DNA of 64,000 bases from Xanthomonas bromi (lineage in GTDB: Bacteria; Pseudomonadota; Gammaproteobacteria; Xanthomonadales; Xanthomonadaceae), in contig NZ_FLTX01000023.1 in the NCBI RefSeq assembly GCF_900092025.1, positions 1 to 64,000 of the forward strand. Reading direction: 5' to 3'. The notes under the pieces are model-generated. The model ran no database searches. It saw only the letters and a list, made by a program, of their open reading frames with translations, and was not told where the DNA came from. Position 1 is the first letter of the stretch, and each line of letters opens with the position of its first letter. Below, in pieces: positions 8,201-16,238 of this stretch. Both the position numbers and the translations under genes were made by a program.

Positions 8201-9501
8201 CGGCGCTGGCGCTTGAGCAGCGCGAGCCGTGCGATGGCGTCCTCGCGCAGTGCATGCAGCAGGCGGATGCGGCGGCGTGTGCGCCATTGCTCGATGCGCG
8301 CCAGCGCAGTGAGATAGCCATCGATCTCGTGGCTCAGCGGCGAGGCCGGCGTGCGATCGACGAACTTCTTGTTGGTACCCGACGCCAGTTCGGCAGCGGT
8401 CAACTTGAGCAGCTTGGGATGCGGGGCGCTGTCGTGCGATGGCACGGCGGCAAAGCTGTCGAACCAGTGCCACAGCGCGGTGAGCCACTCCGGTTTGTAG
8501 CTGACCTTGCTCAAGATGCCGCCATCGATGGCGGACATGATGGATTCGAAAAACGCCGTGCCATGCGCCTGGAACGCGGTTGCCAGCGCATGGCGCGCAT
8601 CGTGCACGGCTTGCAGCAAGGCGGCGGCATCGTCGCTGCCGGCATCGGAGGCGGCCGGCAGGATCGTCGAATGCCGCACCAAGGCGCGCAAATCGCTGGC
8701 CAATGCCTCGGGGCCGCCCGACCACAGCGCGATCAGGTCTTCGGCCATGGCCGCATCGGCGGCGCGCTGGCGCCACAGATCGGCGGCCACTTCGCCCAGC
8801 AATTCGCGATCGTTGGCGAGCAGTTCCGGTGCGGCGAAGGCCTGGCCGCTTTCCAGCGCGTGTTCGCGCAGCACGCGCGCGCAGAAGCCGTGGATGGTGA
8901 ACACGGCGGCCAGGTCGATTTCTTCCACCGCCTGCTGCAGGCGACGGCGCAGGGCGGCGGGGGTCTCGGTGCCGGCGGCTAGATACGTGAGGAGGATGGC
9001 GCGGGTGAGCAGCGCGTCGGGCGCGTCCTGCGCATGCGGCGCCGGGTCGCCTTGGGCGCGCGACTGCGACGGGTCGCCGGCGAGAGCGGTCGCGGCCAGG
9101 GCCGCTCCTGCAGAAGGCGGTGGCGCATCGCGTACATGCGTTGGCGTCGGCGCATTTGCGGCCGAAGCCGTGCCGACGGAAGACGGTGCAGCGTCGGTCG
9201 CCAGCGTTGGCATCGGTTCGGTCGCGGCCTGGGTCGCTCCCACGCAAGGCGATGGAGCATCGGGAACCAGCGTTGCGGCCAGCACCAAGCGCTCGCGGAT
9301 GCGGCGGCGCAGTTCCTGGGTGGCGGCCTCGGTGAAGGTGACGGCGAGGATCTGGCCGATGCGCAGGCCGCGTTCGACCACCAGCCGGGTGAACAGCGTG
9401 GCCAGGGTGAAGGTTTTGCCGGTGCCGGCGCTGGCCTCGATCAGGCGCACGCCATGCAATGGCAGGTGCAGGTACGGGTCGGTGACGGGGCTGGCGCTCA
9501 T
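5296..9501 (-). CDS. recB: RecBCD beta subunit RecB with two tandem-repeat inserts
   Basis: A 1401-residue 3'-5' helicase-nuclease of exodeoxyribonuclease V. Walker A EASAGTGKT is at residues 22-30; LVDEFQDTDDRQW and FLIGDPKQAIYGFRGGD are the UvrD-type motifs; the C-terminal nuclease motif is DLTYTVDGRWYVLDYKSN near residue 1190. The ATG at 9501 overlaps the recC stop (ATGA), implying translational coupling. E. coli RecB is about 1180 residues. The extra length lies in residues about 81-146 (three 22-residue units), residues about 1264-1323 (five 12-residue units) and a C-terminal tail encoded partly by a palindromic repeat (APLSPRERGWGEGT). All catalytic motifs remain, so activity is expected. 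Confidence 0.95.
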   Translation of the reverse strand: MSASPVTDPYLHLPLHGVRLIEASAGTGKTFTLATLFTRLVVERGLRIGQILAVTFTEAATQELRRRIRERLVLAATLVPDAPSPCVGATQAATEPMPTLATDAAPSSVGTASAANAPTPTHVRDAPPPSAGAALAATALAGDPSQSRAQGDPAPHAQDAPDALLTRAILLTYLAAGTETPAALRRRLQQAVEEIDLAAVFTIHGFCARVLREHALESGQAFAAPELLANDRELLGEVAADLWRQRAADAAMAEDLIALWSGGPEALASDLRALVRHSTILPAASDAGSDDAAALLQAVHDARHALATAFQAHGTAFFESIMSAIDGGILSKVSYKPEWLTALWHWFDSFAAVPSHDSAPHPKLLKLTAAELASGTNKKFVDRTPASPLSHEIDGYLTALARIEQWRTRRRIRLLHALREDAIARLALLKRQRRVQTYDDLVDGVAHALEGPQADALVQRLRAQYAIALVDEFQDTDDRQWAIFSNVFGEGPLARATGLEPALFLIGDPKQAIYGFRGGDVRTYLAAAVTAELAPPLSHNFRSRPGVLAAIDALYAQAGYGEAFLTDGIAFHPVQPGTKRVDADLQRDGATAPALTLWRAPEPPPPAKGKPKPWSAGRARELATAACVAAIRGWLAGGRDGTATINARPVQAGDIAVLVRSHGEATRIQQALGAVGIPAVAAGKQSLFATDEALELLALLQALLDPGDDSRLRAALATVLIGADAAAIAALAHDGERHRRWQQQALDWRERWQRGGPLALIGELGATHGQRLLALVDGERRLTNYLQLAELLQEADARALGPHGLVDWLSRRIANADDNDEAQQLRLESDARRVQIVTLHKSKGLEYPLVFLPYIGIGRSDKGAGRHCVVHAPELGRQLHWKTDKDDPTWSTAEAAWKQEQRAEDARLLYVGLTRAEHALWIASGPFHQHERTALSSMLRALDALQGAAGEGAVVVDTSTPPATLPRLPPPIEAQVPLARTAQRHIAPEWWVYSFTQLANADAGAATDPMASATVVGSGGSDEPSGSEAMAVAAATEAEPFDPRFAGNRFGVVMHDVFERCDFAAWHAWRPGLPAPDGQAAPILEALQRGGYAQDELDDGLTMLTALIGHTLTVALPEGTRLADVPEPQRRNEMEFHFAMRPTRVDALLALLHRFGVVGDRQAFGARQRLEGLMTGLIDLTYTVDGRWYVLDYKSNRLPSYDADALARAMAHSEYELQALIYTVALHRWLRFRLGEAYDYARDFGGVRYLFCRGLDATRNPASDPGFHPARSAEANPGSGHARNAATDPGSDPARNAAANPGSGPARNAAIDPGADPASDALSERSAPGIQAASVSVAPGIHAWRFDPALVQALDALFAGNPTEPLSSNAATPHVPDGQAPLSPRERGWGEGTSAAEASKP
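5325..5363. repeat. Palindromic repeat element at the recB 3' end
   Basis: TACCCTCACCCCAACCCC runs into the palindrome CCTCTCCC-GGGG-GGAGAGG. It encodes residues PLSPRERGWGEGT near the RecB C-terminus, just ahead of the stop. It belongs to the same family as the element at 4595-4640. Confidence 0.75.
5533..5712 (-). repeat. 36-bp x5 in-frame tandem array in recB
   Basis: Five diverged 12-residue units are encoded: DPGFHPARSAEA, NPGSGHARNAAT, DPGSDPARNAAA, NPGSGPARNAAI and DPGADPASDALS. The array lies between the conserved nuclease-domain segment YLFCRGLD and the terminal HAWRFDPAL block, so it is inserted into the C-terminal domain without breaking the frame. Confidence 0.85.
9064..9261 (-). 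repeat. 66-bp x3 in-frame degenerate array in recB
   Basis: Three 22-residue units begin DAPSPCVGATQAATE, DAAPSSVGTASAANA and DAPPPSAGAALAATA. They are Ala/Pro/Thr-rich and sit early in RecB, about 50 residues after Walker A and shortly before the conserved FTIHGFCARVL block. Confidence 0.75.
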
Positions 9502-12500
9502 TCGGCGTCTTCCTGCGCGCCGTGCCAATGCCGCCAGCTGTCGATCAAGCGCTCGGCATCGAGCGGCGCGCCGGTGCTGCCCTGTTCGAGCAGTGCGTAC
9601 ACGCGATGGCTGGTGGCGGCGAAATCGGCGAAGCGTTGCGCATCGGCAAACGGGTCGCGACCGCAGTTGACCAGACGCAGTTCCGGGCTGTGCGATTCGC
9701 TCCAACCGAAGCTGGATTGCCACTGCACGGCCGCGTCCTTGATGGCCTTGTCCAAGTCATCGCCGCGCGCAGCCTGGTGGTATTTCCAACTGCTGTACGG
9801 CGCAAACGCCAGCGGCGTCTGCAAGCCGTGGCGATACAGCTGCAGTAGCTCGGCCAATGCGGTGTGCGCCTGCGTCTGCGACAGCGGCTGCGCATCGATG
9901 GGATGCGGGCCCAGGCCATCGTCGTGTTCGAAGAAACGCACGTACGGCGCGTGCTCGCCGGCGGCGCGCAGCAGCAGCCATTCCAGGCCATGACGAATGG
10001 CGCTGCGGCCGCTGAGCGCGCCGACCTGCACCCGCCCGACGCCGCTCGCATACCAGCCCGGCACACGGCCGTGCAGTTCGATATCACCGATCTGCACCTG
10101 CAGCCGGCGCGATTCGGCCGGCGCCTCGCCACGCCATTGTCGGAATGCCTCGGCATACGGGCGCAATTGCGCCACGCGCTCGTCGAGCTGGCGCCGTCCC
10201 AACGGCCCGGACGGCAACAGCGCACGGGCGCGCAGGCGCTCATACAGGCGCTCGGTGTCGCCGGCCAATGCGGCCTCGAACACCTGCTGCTGCAAGCCGT
10301 ATTGCTCCAGCCCGCGCGTGGGGGCGAGCAACGGTTCCAGATCGCTGTCTTCGCTGGCCGGATCGGGCAAGCGCATGCCCAGGCGATGGCGCAGGAACTG
10401 CCCGGCCGGGTCGGCGAACAGCCGGCGCAGTTCATCGATGGACACGCTGGCAGGCAACGCGATGTCGTCGGCCGGCAATGCACCGGCCACCCACGGCGCC
10501 AGCGGCTGGCGCTGGCCGACCAGGCTGTCCACCGCTGGCCGCCATTGCCGGCGATAACTGAAACGGCGCGGGTCGGCACCGGCGTCGCCCAGCGCACCGA
10601 ACGCGGCGGCGGCGAATGGCTGCAACGGGTGTCGCACCACCAACGTGTCGAGCGCATTGCTGGCGGCGTGGTAGTGCGCCGCGCTGGCCAGCAATTCGCT
10701 GACCAGCACCGACGGCTCGCGCGCGCTGCCATCGCGCGCATCGGCGCCGAGATAGCTGAGGTAAAACACGTCTTGTGCAGAAGCGAACAACTGCAGGAAC
10801 AGGAAGCGGTCGTCCTCGCGCGTGGAACGGTCGCCATGCCGGCGACGCTCGGTGCCCAACTCGGCAGTGAGGCGATTGAGCCCGGCCGCCGGGTCGCGGC
10901 GCGGGAAGTCGCCATCGTTCATGCCGAGCAGGCAGATCACGCGGAACGGCAGCAAGCGCATCGGCACCATGCGGCCAAAACTGATGCCGCCGGTGAGCAG
11001 CGGTGCGCGCGTGTCCGACTCGCCCAGCACCGCGGCGAAATGCGCACGCACCACCTCGGCCGGCACCTTGCCGGCGTAGTCGGCACGCACTGCATCGCGG
11101 GCGAATTGGTCGATCAGCGTGCGCAAGCGATCCAGCGCGCGCTGTGCACGCGGTGCCGAAGGCGCTTTTGGAATCAGCGCCTCCAGCAGGCCGAGCAGAC
11201 GCTCGCGCCATTCGACCGGCGTCATCGCTTTGGCCATGACAAACTGGTGGCGTTCGAGCACGCCCAGCAAGTGCAACAGCGTATCCAGCGCGGCCAATGC
11301 GCTGCCTTCCAGCTGCGGCCACGGCGCCACGCCCTCGATATCGTCCTCGGCGCCGCTGGCATGGCCGAGCAGCAGGCGGTCCAACGCGAAGCGCCAGGTG
11401 TAGGCATCGTCGCCCGGTGCCTGGTGCTGACGCCGATGCGCGGCATCCAGGCCCCAGCGCGCGCCGGCCGCATGCAGCCAGCTGCGCAGCCGTTCCAGCC
11501 CGGCTTCGTCCAGCCCGGCCGCTTCGGCGATCGGCGCGCTGGCCAGCAGGTCGAGAATTTCATGCAGACCGAAACGCGCAATCGGCAAGCCGAGCAGGCT
11601 GAGGAACACCTCGGCCAACGGCTCGCTCGCCAGCGGGCTGGCATCGGCCAGCGCATACGGCAGCGCGTCGTCGTTGCCATGGCTGCCGAACACCGCATCC
11701 AGATACGGCACGTACGGGTCGATGTTGGGCGACAACACCGCAATCTCGCGCGGCTGCAGTGGCGGATCGAAGCGCGTGTCGTCGAGGAGTGCGCGCAGCT
11801 GGTCGTGCAACACCTGCAACTCGCGCAGCCGCGTGTGGCAGGCGTGCACCTGCAGGCTGGGGTCGTGCAGATTCACCGCAGGCAATAACGCGGGAACTGC
11901 AGGTGCGCGGCGATGGAACAGATCGCTCTGCATGCGCCGCAACAGGCTGTCGCCCAGCCCGCCATCGGCCAGCGTGCGACGGCCCGAGTCGAGCGGGTCG
12001 GCATAGGCCGCAATTTCGGCCAGTGGATGCACGACCTCGTAATCGCCGACCAACGCCATGAAATCGCGCCCGGCCGCACCCCATGCCTGCAATAGCGGGT
12101 TTTCCTGCACCTGCTCGGCGAACAGTTGCACCGCGCCATCTTCGCGCCGGCGTTGCCACAAGGTTTGCAGATCGCCCCAGTACCCTTGCGTGGGCGTGGG
12201 CAGGTAGAAATGCAGCGTGCCCACGCGCGCTTGCGTGGCCAGCACGCGCAAGACGTCCGGCGAGATATTCAAGATGGCGAACGCGAACAGGCGCTTGGGC
12301 AAGCCCTGCGGCAGCGGACCATCCGGGCGCGCGTAGCGATCCAGATACTGGCCGATGCGACGCGCGCGGTATTGGCGGCCGATGGCGATGCTGCGCCACA
12401 GCCGGGCTTGCGGGTCGTCCGGATCGGCGCCGCCTTCCCAACGCAGCAGCCAGTCGCGTCGCCATGCCTGATATTTTTCGAACACGCTGCCCAACTCGCC

Positions 12501-12902
12501 GGCCAGCGCCCACGGCTTGAGCGCATCGCCATCGGCCAGATACCCGGCCAATGGCGCCAACGCCGCATCGCTGCCCAGGTCGGCCTGCAACGCGGCGTAC
12601 AGGCGCCACTGCGTGGTCGCCATGTCCAGATCGTCGTCGGCCGGACCGAGATTGCGCTCCAGCGCGCGCGCGACGAATTCGCCGGGCGTGAGAAATTCCA
12701 GATTGGCCGCCACGCCGTGCTCGGCCGCCAACGTGGACTGCAGCCAGCGCCGCATCGCCACCTGCGGAATCAGCACCACCTCCGGCTGCAGCAACGGTTG
12801 CCCGGGCATCGGCCGGCGCAGCGCTTCGGCGAGCAGGGCGGCCAGGGTATCCAGCGCGTTGGAAGGATACAGCCGGAAATCGGGTGGGGGCGTAACAGAC
12901 AT
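9498..12902 (-). CDS. recC: RecBCD gamma subunit RecC
   Basis: A 1134-residue subunit that recognises Chi and holds the complex together. Family blocks include LYPSNALDTLAALL at the N-terminus and VICLLGMNDGDFPR in the middle. The length is close to E. coli RecC (1122), so it lacks the inserts of its partners. The start at 12902 (MSVTPPPDFRLYPSN) is preferred over an upstream ATG that adds 11 unlikely residues. It is the first gene of recC-recB-recD. A decayed copy of part of this gene lies at 22186-22288. Confidence 0.95.
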   Translation of the reverse strand: MSVTPPPDFRLYPSNALDTLAALLAEALRRPMPGQPLLQPEVVLIPQVAMRRWLQSTLAAEHGVAANLEFLTPGEFVARALERNLGPADDDLDMATTQWRLYAALQADLGSDAALAPLAGYLADGDALKPWALAGELGSVFEKYQAWRRDWLLRWEGGADPDDPQARLWRSIAIGRQYRARRIGQYLDRYARPDGPLPQGLPKRLFAFAILNISPDVLRVLATQARVGTLHFYLPTPTQGYWGDLQTLWQRRREDGAVQLFAEQVQENPLLQAWGAAGRDFMALVGDYEVVHPLAEIAAYADPLDSGRRTLADGGLGDSLLRRMQSDLFHRRAPAVPALLPAVNLHDPSLQVHACHTRLRELQVLHDQLRALLDDTRFDPPLQPREIAVLSPNIDPYVPYLDAVFGSHGNDDALPYALADASPLASEPLAEVFLSLLGLPIARFGLHEILDLLASAPIAEAAGLDEAGLERLRSWLHAAGARWGLDAAHRRQHQAPGDDAYTWRFALDRLLLGHASGAEDDIEGVAPWPQLEGSALAALDTLLHLLGVLERHQFVMAKAMTPVEWRERLLGLLEALIPKAPSAPRAQRALDRLRTLIDQFARDAVRADYAGKVPAEVVRAHFAAVLGESDTRAPLLTGGISFGRMVPMRLLPFRVICLLGMNDGDFPRRDPAAGLNRLTAELGTERRRHGDRSTREDDRFLFLQLFASAQDVFYLSYLGADARDGSAREPSVLVSELLASAAHYHAASNALDTLVVRHPLQPFAAAAFGALGDAGADPRRFSYRRQWRPAVDSLVGQRQPLAPWVAGALPADDIALPASVSIDELRRLFADPAGQFLRHRLGMRLPDPASEDSDLEPLLAPTRGLEQYGLQQQVFEAALAGDTERLYERLRARALLPSGPLGRRQLDERVAQLRPYAEAFRQWRGEAPAESRRLQVQIGDIELHGRVPGWYASGVGRVQVGALSGRSAIRHGLEWLLLRAAGEHAPYVRFFEHDDGLGPHPIDAQPLSQTQAHTALAELLQLYRHGLQTPLAFAPYSSWKYHQAARGDDLDKAIKDAAVQWQSSFGWSESHSPELRLVNCGRDPFADAQRFADFAATSHRVYALLEQGSTGAPLDAERLIDSWRHWHGAQEDAE

Positions 12903-13239
12903 ATTCCCGCTATTGTGCCGGATGCGTTGCGGCAACAGTACGTTTTACCGCATCGGTGAGCCGCCCACGCCGATGATGGTGACACCTGCGGCGTCAAGTC
13001 ATCCGTGGCACGCAAGGCGCGGGCTGGGTGATGGTGTAATGCGTCGCCCCTGAAAACCACGCGGCCCTTTACAGAGCAGGGTTTGTAAGCACCATCAGGC
13101 GTGCGGTGTTTGCCGATTTCCGCTATGGTGAACGGCGGTGTCTTGCAATTTCAATGCTGCTGGCTTCGATGACAGAAATCCTGGGCGATGCAATGGCAAT
13201 GTCGGCACCCCGTGGCGAATGATCAAACCTCGACTCCGC
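12903..13239. other. Intergenic region upstream of recC
   Basis: About 340 bases that must hold the recC promoter. I see no gene or recognisable binding site. It also marks the change from GC-rich recBCD to the more AT-rich peptide/transporter operon. Confidence 0.4.
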
Positions 13240-13947
13240 CTATGCACCATTCAAGTGCTCCATTACCTGACGTGAAATGAGCTGACCTTCGCACTGCATC
13301 CGGCTCAGCTCATCTTGCTTCCACTCCCTTGCCAGACGCCCGTTCTCAAGCATCCAGACTCGCTGCGCATACGATTGAGCAAGGTCGATGTTGTGCGTGA
13401 CTAACAACACGCTTTGACCACTCACCTGCGTCAATTTACGCAAGAACTTCAGCGTACGGCCGACACTGGGCAAGTCCAACCCGTTAAGTGATTCGTCTAA
13501 AAGCAGCAACCGCGGCGTGCCAACCATCGCCAATGAGATCGCTAGTTTCTGCCGAGTTCCAAGCGAGTATGATGCGATGGGAGCATGCATGTAAGGATAT
13601 AAATCCACCACAGTGGCATAATCAATCGCCACCTTGATGGCATTCGTGCGCAATGCAGCCGCTACAAGATCGAGCGCATGAAATCCAGTCAAGCGCTCCG
13701 GCAGCATGTTCGGTGCCACCGCGAGCCCGACGGGTGGACGGCTTCCAAGCTCCAGATCCGTATAAACCACGGCGCCACCGCTTATCTCATGTAATCCGGA
13801 AAGCACCCGCACCAACGTGGATTTTCCCGAAGCATTCGCGCCGATCAGAACTACCACTTCACCAGCAGCAATCCTTGCAGTAAAGTCAAACAAAACGCGG
13901 TGAGCAGCATAACCTGCGCACACCGCATTCATATTAAGTAATGTCAC
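13240..13947 (-). CDS. ABC transporter ATPase of the cupin/HEAT-peptide operon
   Basis: A 235-residue ATPase with Walker A LIGANASGKSTLV, the unusual signature YSLGTRQKL, Walker B LLLLDESLNGLD and a switch His in LVTHN. The start is GTG at 13947 with GGAGAAA upstream. It overlaps the permease stop by four bases (GTGA), so the two are coupled. It has no C39 peptidase or membrane domain. It is the last gene of the operon and presumably energises the permease at 13944-15080, perhaps to export the 39-residue peptide. The substrate is inferred from context only. Base composition is more AT-rich than recBCD. Confidence 0.9.
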   Translation of the reverse strand: MTLLNMNAVCAGYAAHRVLFDFTARIAAGEVVVLIGANASGKSTLVRVLSGLHEISGGAVVYTDLELGSRPPVGLAVAPNMLPERLTGFHALDLVAAALRTNAIKVAIDYATVVDLYPYMHAPIASYSLGTRQKLAISLAMVGTPRLLLLDESLNGLDLPSVGRTLKFLRKLTQVSGQSVLLVTHNIDLAQSYAQRVWMLENGRLAREWKQDELSRMQCEGQLISRQVMEHLNGA

Positions 13948-15080
13948 ACTTTCTCCATCCAGGCATGATGCCCTCTTCGAATCAACCAGCCCAAATGGAG
14001 CGGCAATATCAACACGGCGATCGGGCCAGCGACTAGAGCTACGAGTGGAAATATCGTATTTACCATACGAAAAATTGAACGACGGCCGCCTCCCATTCCT
14101 ACAAGGTCACTCACCACCCATATCACTCCAACATAACACGCGATCACTAACCCCACTAAAACAACCAGTATCCAAATCGGTTGATGTAGGACAACCGCAG
14201 CAATTGCAATCGGAGCCGCCATGCCTGCAGCAATCGCTACAGGAAACCACAGCAGACGTGATACCGCACGCCACGGCGCCACGCCTGTCCAAGCCAGCAA
14301 CCTGTGCAGTTCCGTTGCCCCTGCGACCAGCAAGGTCTGAAGAAAGATGAATGCGATAGCCGATATCGCCACTGCCATACCCAGCATACCGGGATGCTCA
14401 ATACGTACCGCACATACCGCAGCGATAGAGATGGCAAGCATTGCGACGATAAAGAAAAATCCAACCGTTCTCGGGCGCGGCATCTGCAGCATGGGGGCTG
14501 CCGGCATGATACGTACGAATCCACGACCGCTTCCAGCAGACGTGGAAATCGAAACATTCAGACGCTCTCTATTTGCAAAGAAGGCAAATACGAATCCAGT
14601 AAAAAATACGGCAACCGCTGTGGCCACAGCCAATCCAGATATGACAAACCAATGGGAGGCGACGACGCCGATACAAGCCATGCTCACAGCACCACGTAAT
14701 CCGCCCCACAGACACCGTAATTTTCGCTCGTTAGAGTAGTGTCGATGCTGCATGCACCACGCCAGCCAATGCCCATGAAGGTAGAACGAAGTCCTGCGCG
14801 ACGATCGCCATCCTGACACACCGCCACTGAGCAACATCCCTCCCACCAGCCCAAGCTTTCCGCCAGCGGACAGAACATGAGGCTGAACTGTATGCATCGG
14901 CAACGACGAGACCCAAACAAGCGCCAGTATGATCCCTAGCAGCATCGCCGCATTGGCGATCGCTTCAATTCGATATTCGCGTAAGCGCCACCAGCGTGAA
15001 TACCAAACAACAACTCCTGCCGCGGTACAAGGAAGCACTGTAGCCAGCCTGCGCTCCAGCGGCGTCAAGAACGAAGTCAT
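13944..15080 (-). CDS. Multi-pass ABC permease-like membrane protein
   Basis: A 378-residue protein with about eight to ten hydrophobic segments and no soluble domain of size. The start at 15080 (MTSFLTPLERRL) has GAGAGG upstream; an ATG five codons earlier lies beside the hairpin and lacks a ribosome site. It resembles no family I can name with confidence, but its overlap with the ATPase gene marks it as the membrane partner. The order peptide-hairpin-permease-ATPase suggests transport of, or immunity to, the peptide. This role is inferred. Confidence 0.8.
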   Translation of the reverse strand: MTSFLTPLERRLATVLPCTAAGVVVWYSRWWRLREYRIEAIANAAMLLGIILALVWVSSLPMHTVQPHVLSAGGKLGLVGGMLLSGGVSGWRSSRRTSFYLHGHWLAWCMQHRHYSNERKLRCLWGGLRGAVSMACIGVVASHWFVISGLAVATAVAVFFTGFVFAFFANRERLNVSISTSAGSGRGFVRIMPAAPMLQMPRPRTVGFFFIVAMLAISIAAVCAVRIEHPGMLGMAVAISAIAFIFLQTLLVAGATELHRLLAWTGVAPWRAVSRLLWFPVAIAAGMAAPIAIAAVVLHQPIWILVVLVGLVIACYVGVIWVVSDLVGMGGGRRSIFRMVNTIFPLVALVAGPIAVLILPLHLGWLIRRGHHAWMEKV

Positions 15081-15092
15081 TAAAATGCCTCT

Positions 15093-15120
15093 CATAAAGG
15101 CGGGCTCATGGAGCCCGCCC
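15093..15120 (-). terminator. Hairpin between the peptide gene and the permease
   Basis: GGCGGGCTC (15099-15107) pairs perfectly with GAGCCCGCC (15111-15119) around a 3-base loop; on the minus strand TTTATGAG follows. The short T run suggests partial termination, which would let the peptide be made in excess over the transporter. Confidence 0.7.
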
Positions 15121-15132
15121 AGCGCAGCTTTA

Positions 15133-15252
15133 TTACATTGGAACCAGCATCAGTACAACAAAGACACCAACACACAACGGACCGCCCACTGCATCCGACG
15201 CCCCCGTCGGTGCAACGTTCACTTCCAGATCATCCAGAACAATGGCTTGCAT
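15133..15252 (-). CDS. 39-residue candidate precursor peptide
   Basis: The ATG at 15252 follows a near-perfect ribosome site, AAGGAGGTCTC-ATG, the best in this operon. The product starts MQAIVLDDLEVNVAPTG, continues to ASDAVGG at residues 18-24, and ends PLCVGVFVVLMLVPM. This gives an acidic N-terminal part with an LDDLEV motif, a Gly-Gly pair, and a 15-residue hydrophobic tail with one Cys. That layout matches leader-GG-core precursors of ribosomally made modified peptides or bacteriocins, but it could also be a small membrane peptide. It lies between the two cupin/HEAT genes and the transporter, followed by a hairpin. I know no named family for it. Confidence 0.7.
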   Translation of the reverse strand: MQAIVLDDLEVNVAPTGASDAVGGPLCVGVFVVLMLVPM

Positions 15253-15329
15253 GAGACCTCCTTGAATTGCACCCTCAATGGACGCCTTAACAGACGAGTG
15301 CCATCTGCCACGACGTTACTACACGAACT

Positions 15330-16235
15330 TCATACCGTCCTTTCAGCCACCATTGAGCGCGCACGAAAGCGAACAACTTCATCGCGATCATCAGCGCCTA
15401 GCTCAATCATTCGCAGACGCTCGCCTGCAGACAATTCTCTGAGAGTAGAAGCAGCAACCAATGCAGCCTCACGTACACGCCGACAAGGCGCATCAATAAT
15501 TAGCGACTCAATGACATCAGCAGTGTCGCTGTTTGCCAGCTGCCCGGCCAGCACCACAATAGATGCACGCTTGTGCACCAATGCTATTTGTGGCATTTCA
15601 ACGATGCGACCGTCGGATGGATCAAAAAAATACTGATCTGGTTCGCACTCACGTTTCTTCGTCACCATTAGATTAAGCGATACTGACAATTGCTCCGGCG
15701 GAAACTGAGTATGCACATCCATTTTCTCGCGATAGACCATGACACGACCTACCGGCAGCATTGTGCGTCCCAGCGACTCTAGTTCAACAACTTCGCCAAT
15801 ATATCCGCGCACCCGAGAAGGATCATACTGATAAAGATTCGTTTCGTATCCCGGGCCGTGATAGCCGACCGTCATAAACTGGAAATTATGATCGTGCGTA
15901 TTTCGATAGCTAAAAACCCGCTCCTCCTGGGAACGAAATTTCTCAGACAATTTCAGCGGCGTCCAAATATTTGCCCGCAAGAAAAATCCGCGCCCCGCCC
16001 CCAAAAACACTGACTGCGGCGTATATGCCGCAAGCGGACTATGATCTAAAAATTTCTTAATGGCGCCGTTGAAATAAGATGGAATCAGGTCCGCATCGTT
16101 CGCTAACTTACGGAAATGAGGCGCTGACTCCGCCAAACCTTCCGCACAACCAAGATCCACATGTTGCTCCACATGTTCGATGAATTCGTCTATTCGCAAC
16201 TTTTCTGTGGAAACTGGATCAATCGTAATTGGCAT
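15330..16235 (-). CDS. Cupin-like protein with C-terminal HEAT repeats (second gene)
   Basis: A 301-residue protein. Residues about 105-190 contain NTHDHNFQFM-GYHGPGYET and later MDVHTQFPPEQLSVSLNL, which fit the two cupin motifs (HxH...E, then H...N) and suggest a metal-binding beta barrel. The last about 80 residues are helical, with HEAT-like repeats (ADVIESLIIDAPCRRVREAA; DRDEVVRFRARSM). The start lies three bases after the stop of the upstream gene, with AGGG before it. With its neighbour it may modify or hold the small peptide encoded next; this is inferred. It is a weak paralogue of the neighbour in layout. Confidence 0.75.
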   Translation of the reverse strand: MPITIDPVSTEKLRIDEFIEHVEQHVDLGCAEGLAESAPHFRKLANDADLIPSYFNGAIKKFLDHSPLAAYTPQSVFLGAGRGFFLRANIWTPLKLSEKFRSQEERVFSYRNTHDHNFQFMTVGYHGPGYETNLYQYDPSRVRGYIGEVVELESLGRTMLPVGRVMVYREKMDVHTQFPPEQLSVSLNLMVTKKRECEPDQYFFDPSDGRIVEMPQIALVHKRASIVVLAGQLANSDTADVIESLIIDAPCRRVREAALVAASTLRELSAGERLRMIELGADDRDEVVRFRARSMVAERTV

Positions 16236-16238
16236 GAC

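Noticed and set aside
5821..8982. A 1053-codon open frame on the plus strand inside recB
   Set aside because: It is antisense to a clear helicase gene. Long antisense frames are common at this GC content, and the product has no domain or plausible composition.
9864..11888. A 674-codon plus-strand frame opposite recC
   Set aside because: Antisense shadow; recC is complete on the minus strand.
13240..13947. The ATPase as a C39 peptidase-containing bacteriocin exporter
   Set aside because: At 235 residues it has only the nucleotide-binding domain; no Cys/His peptidase region precedes it.
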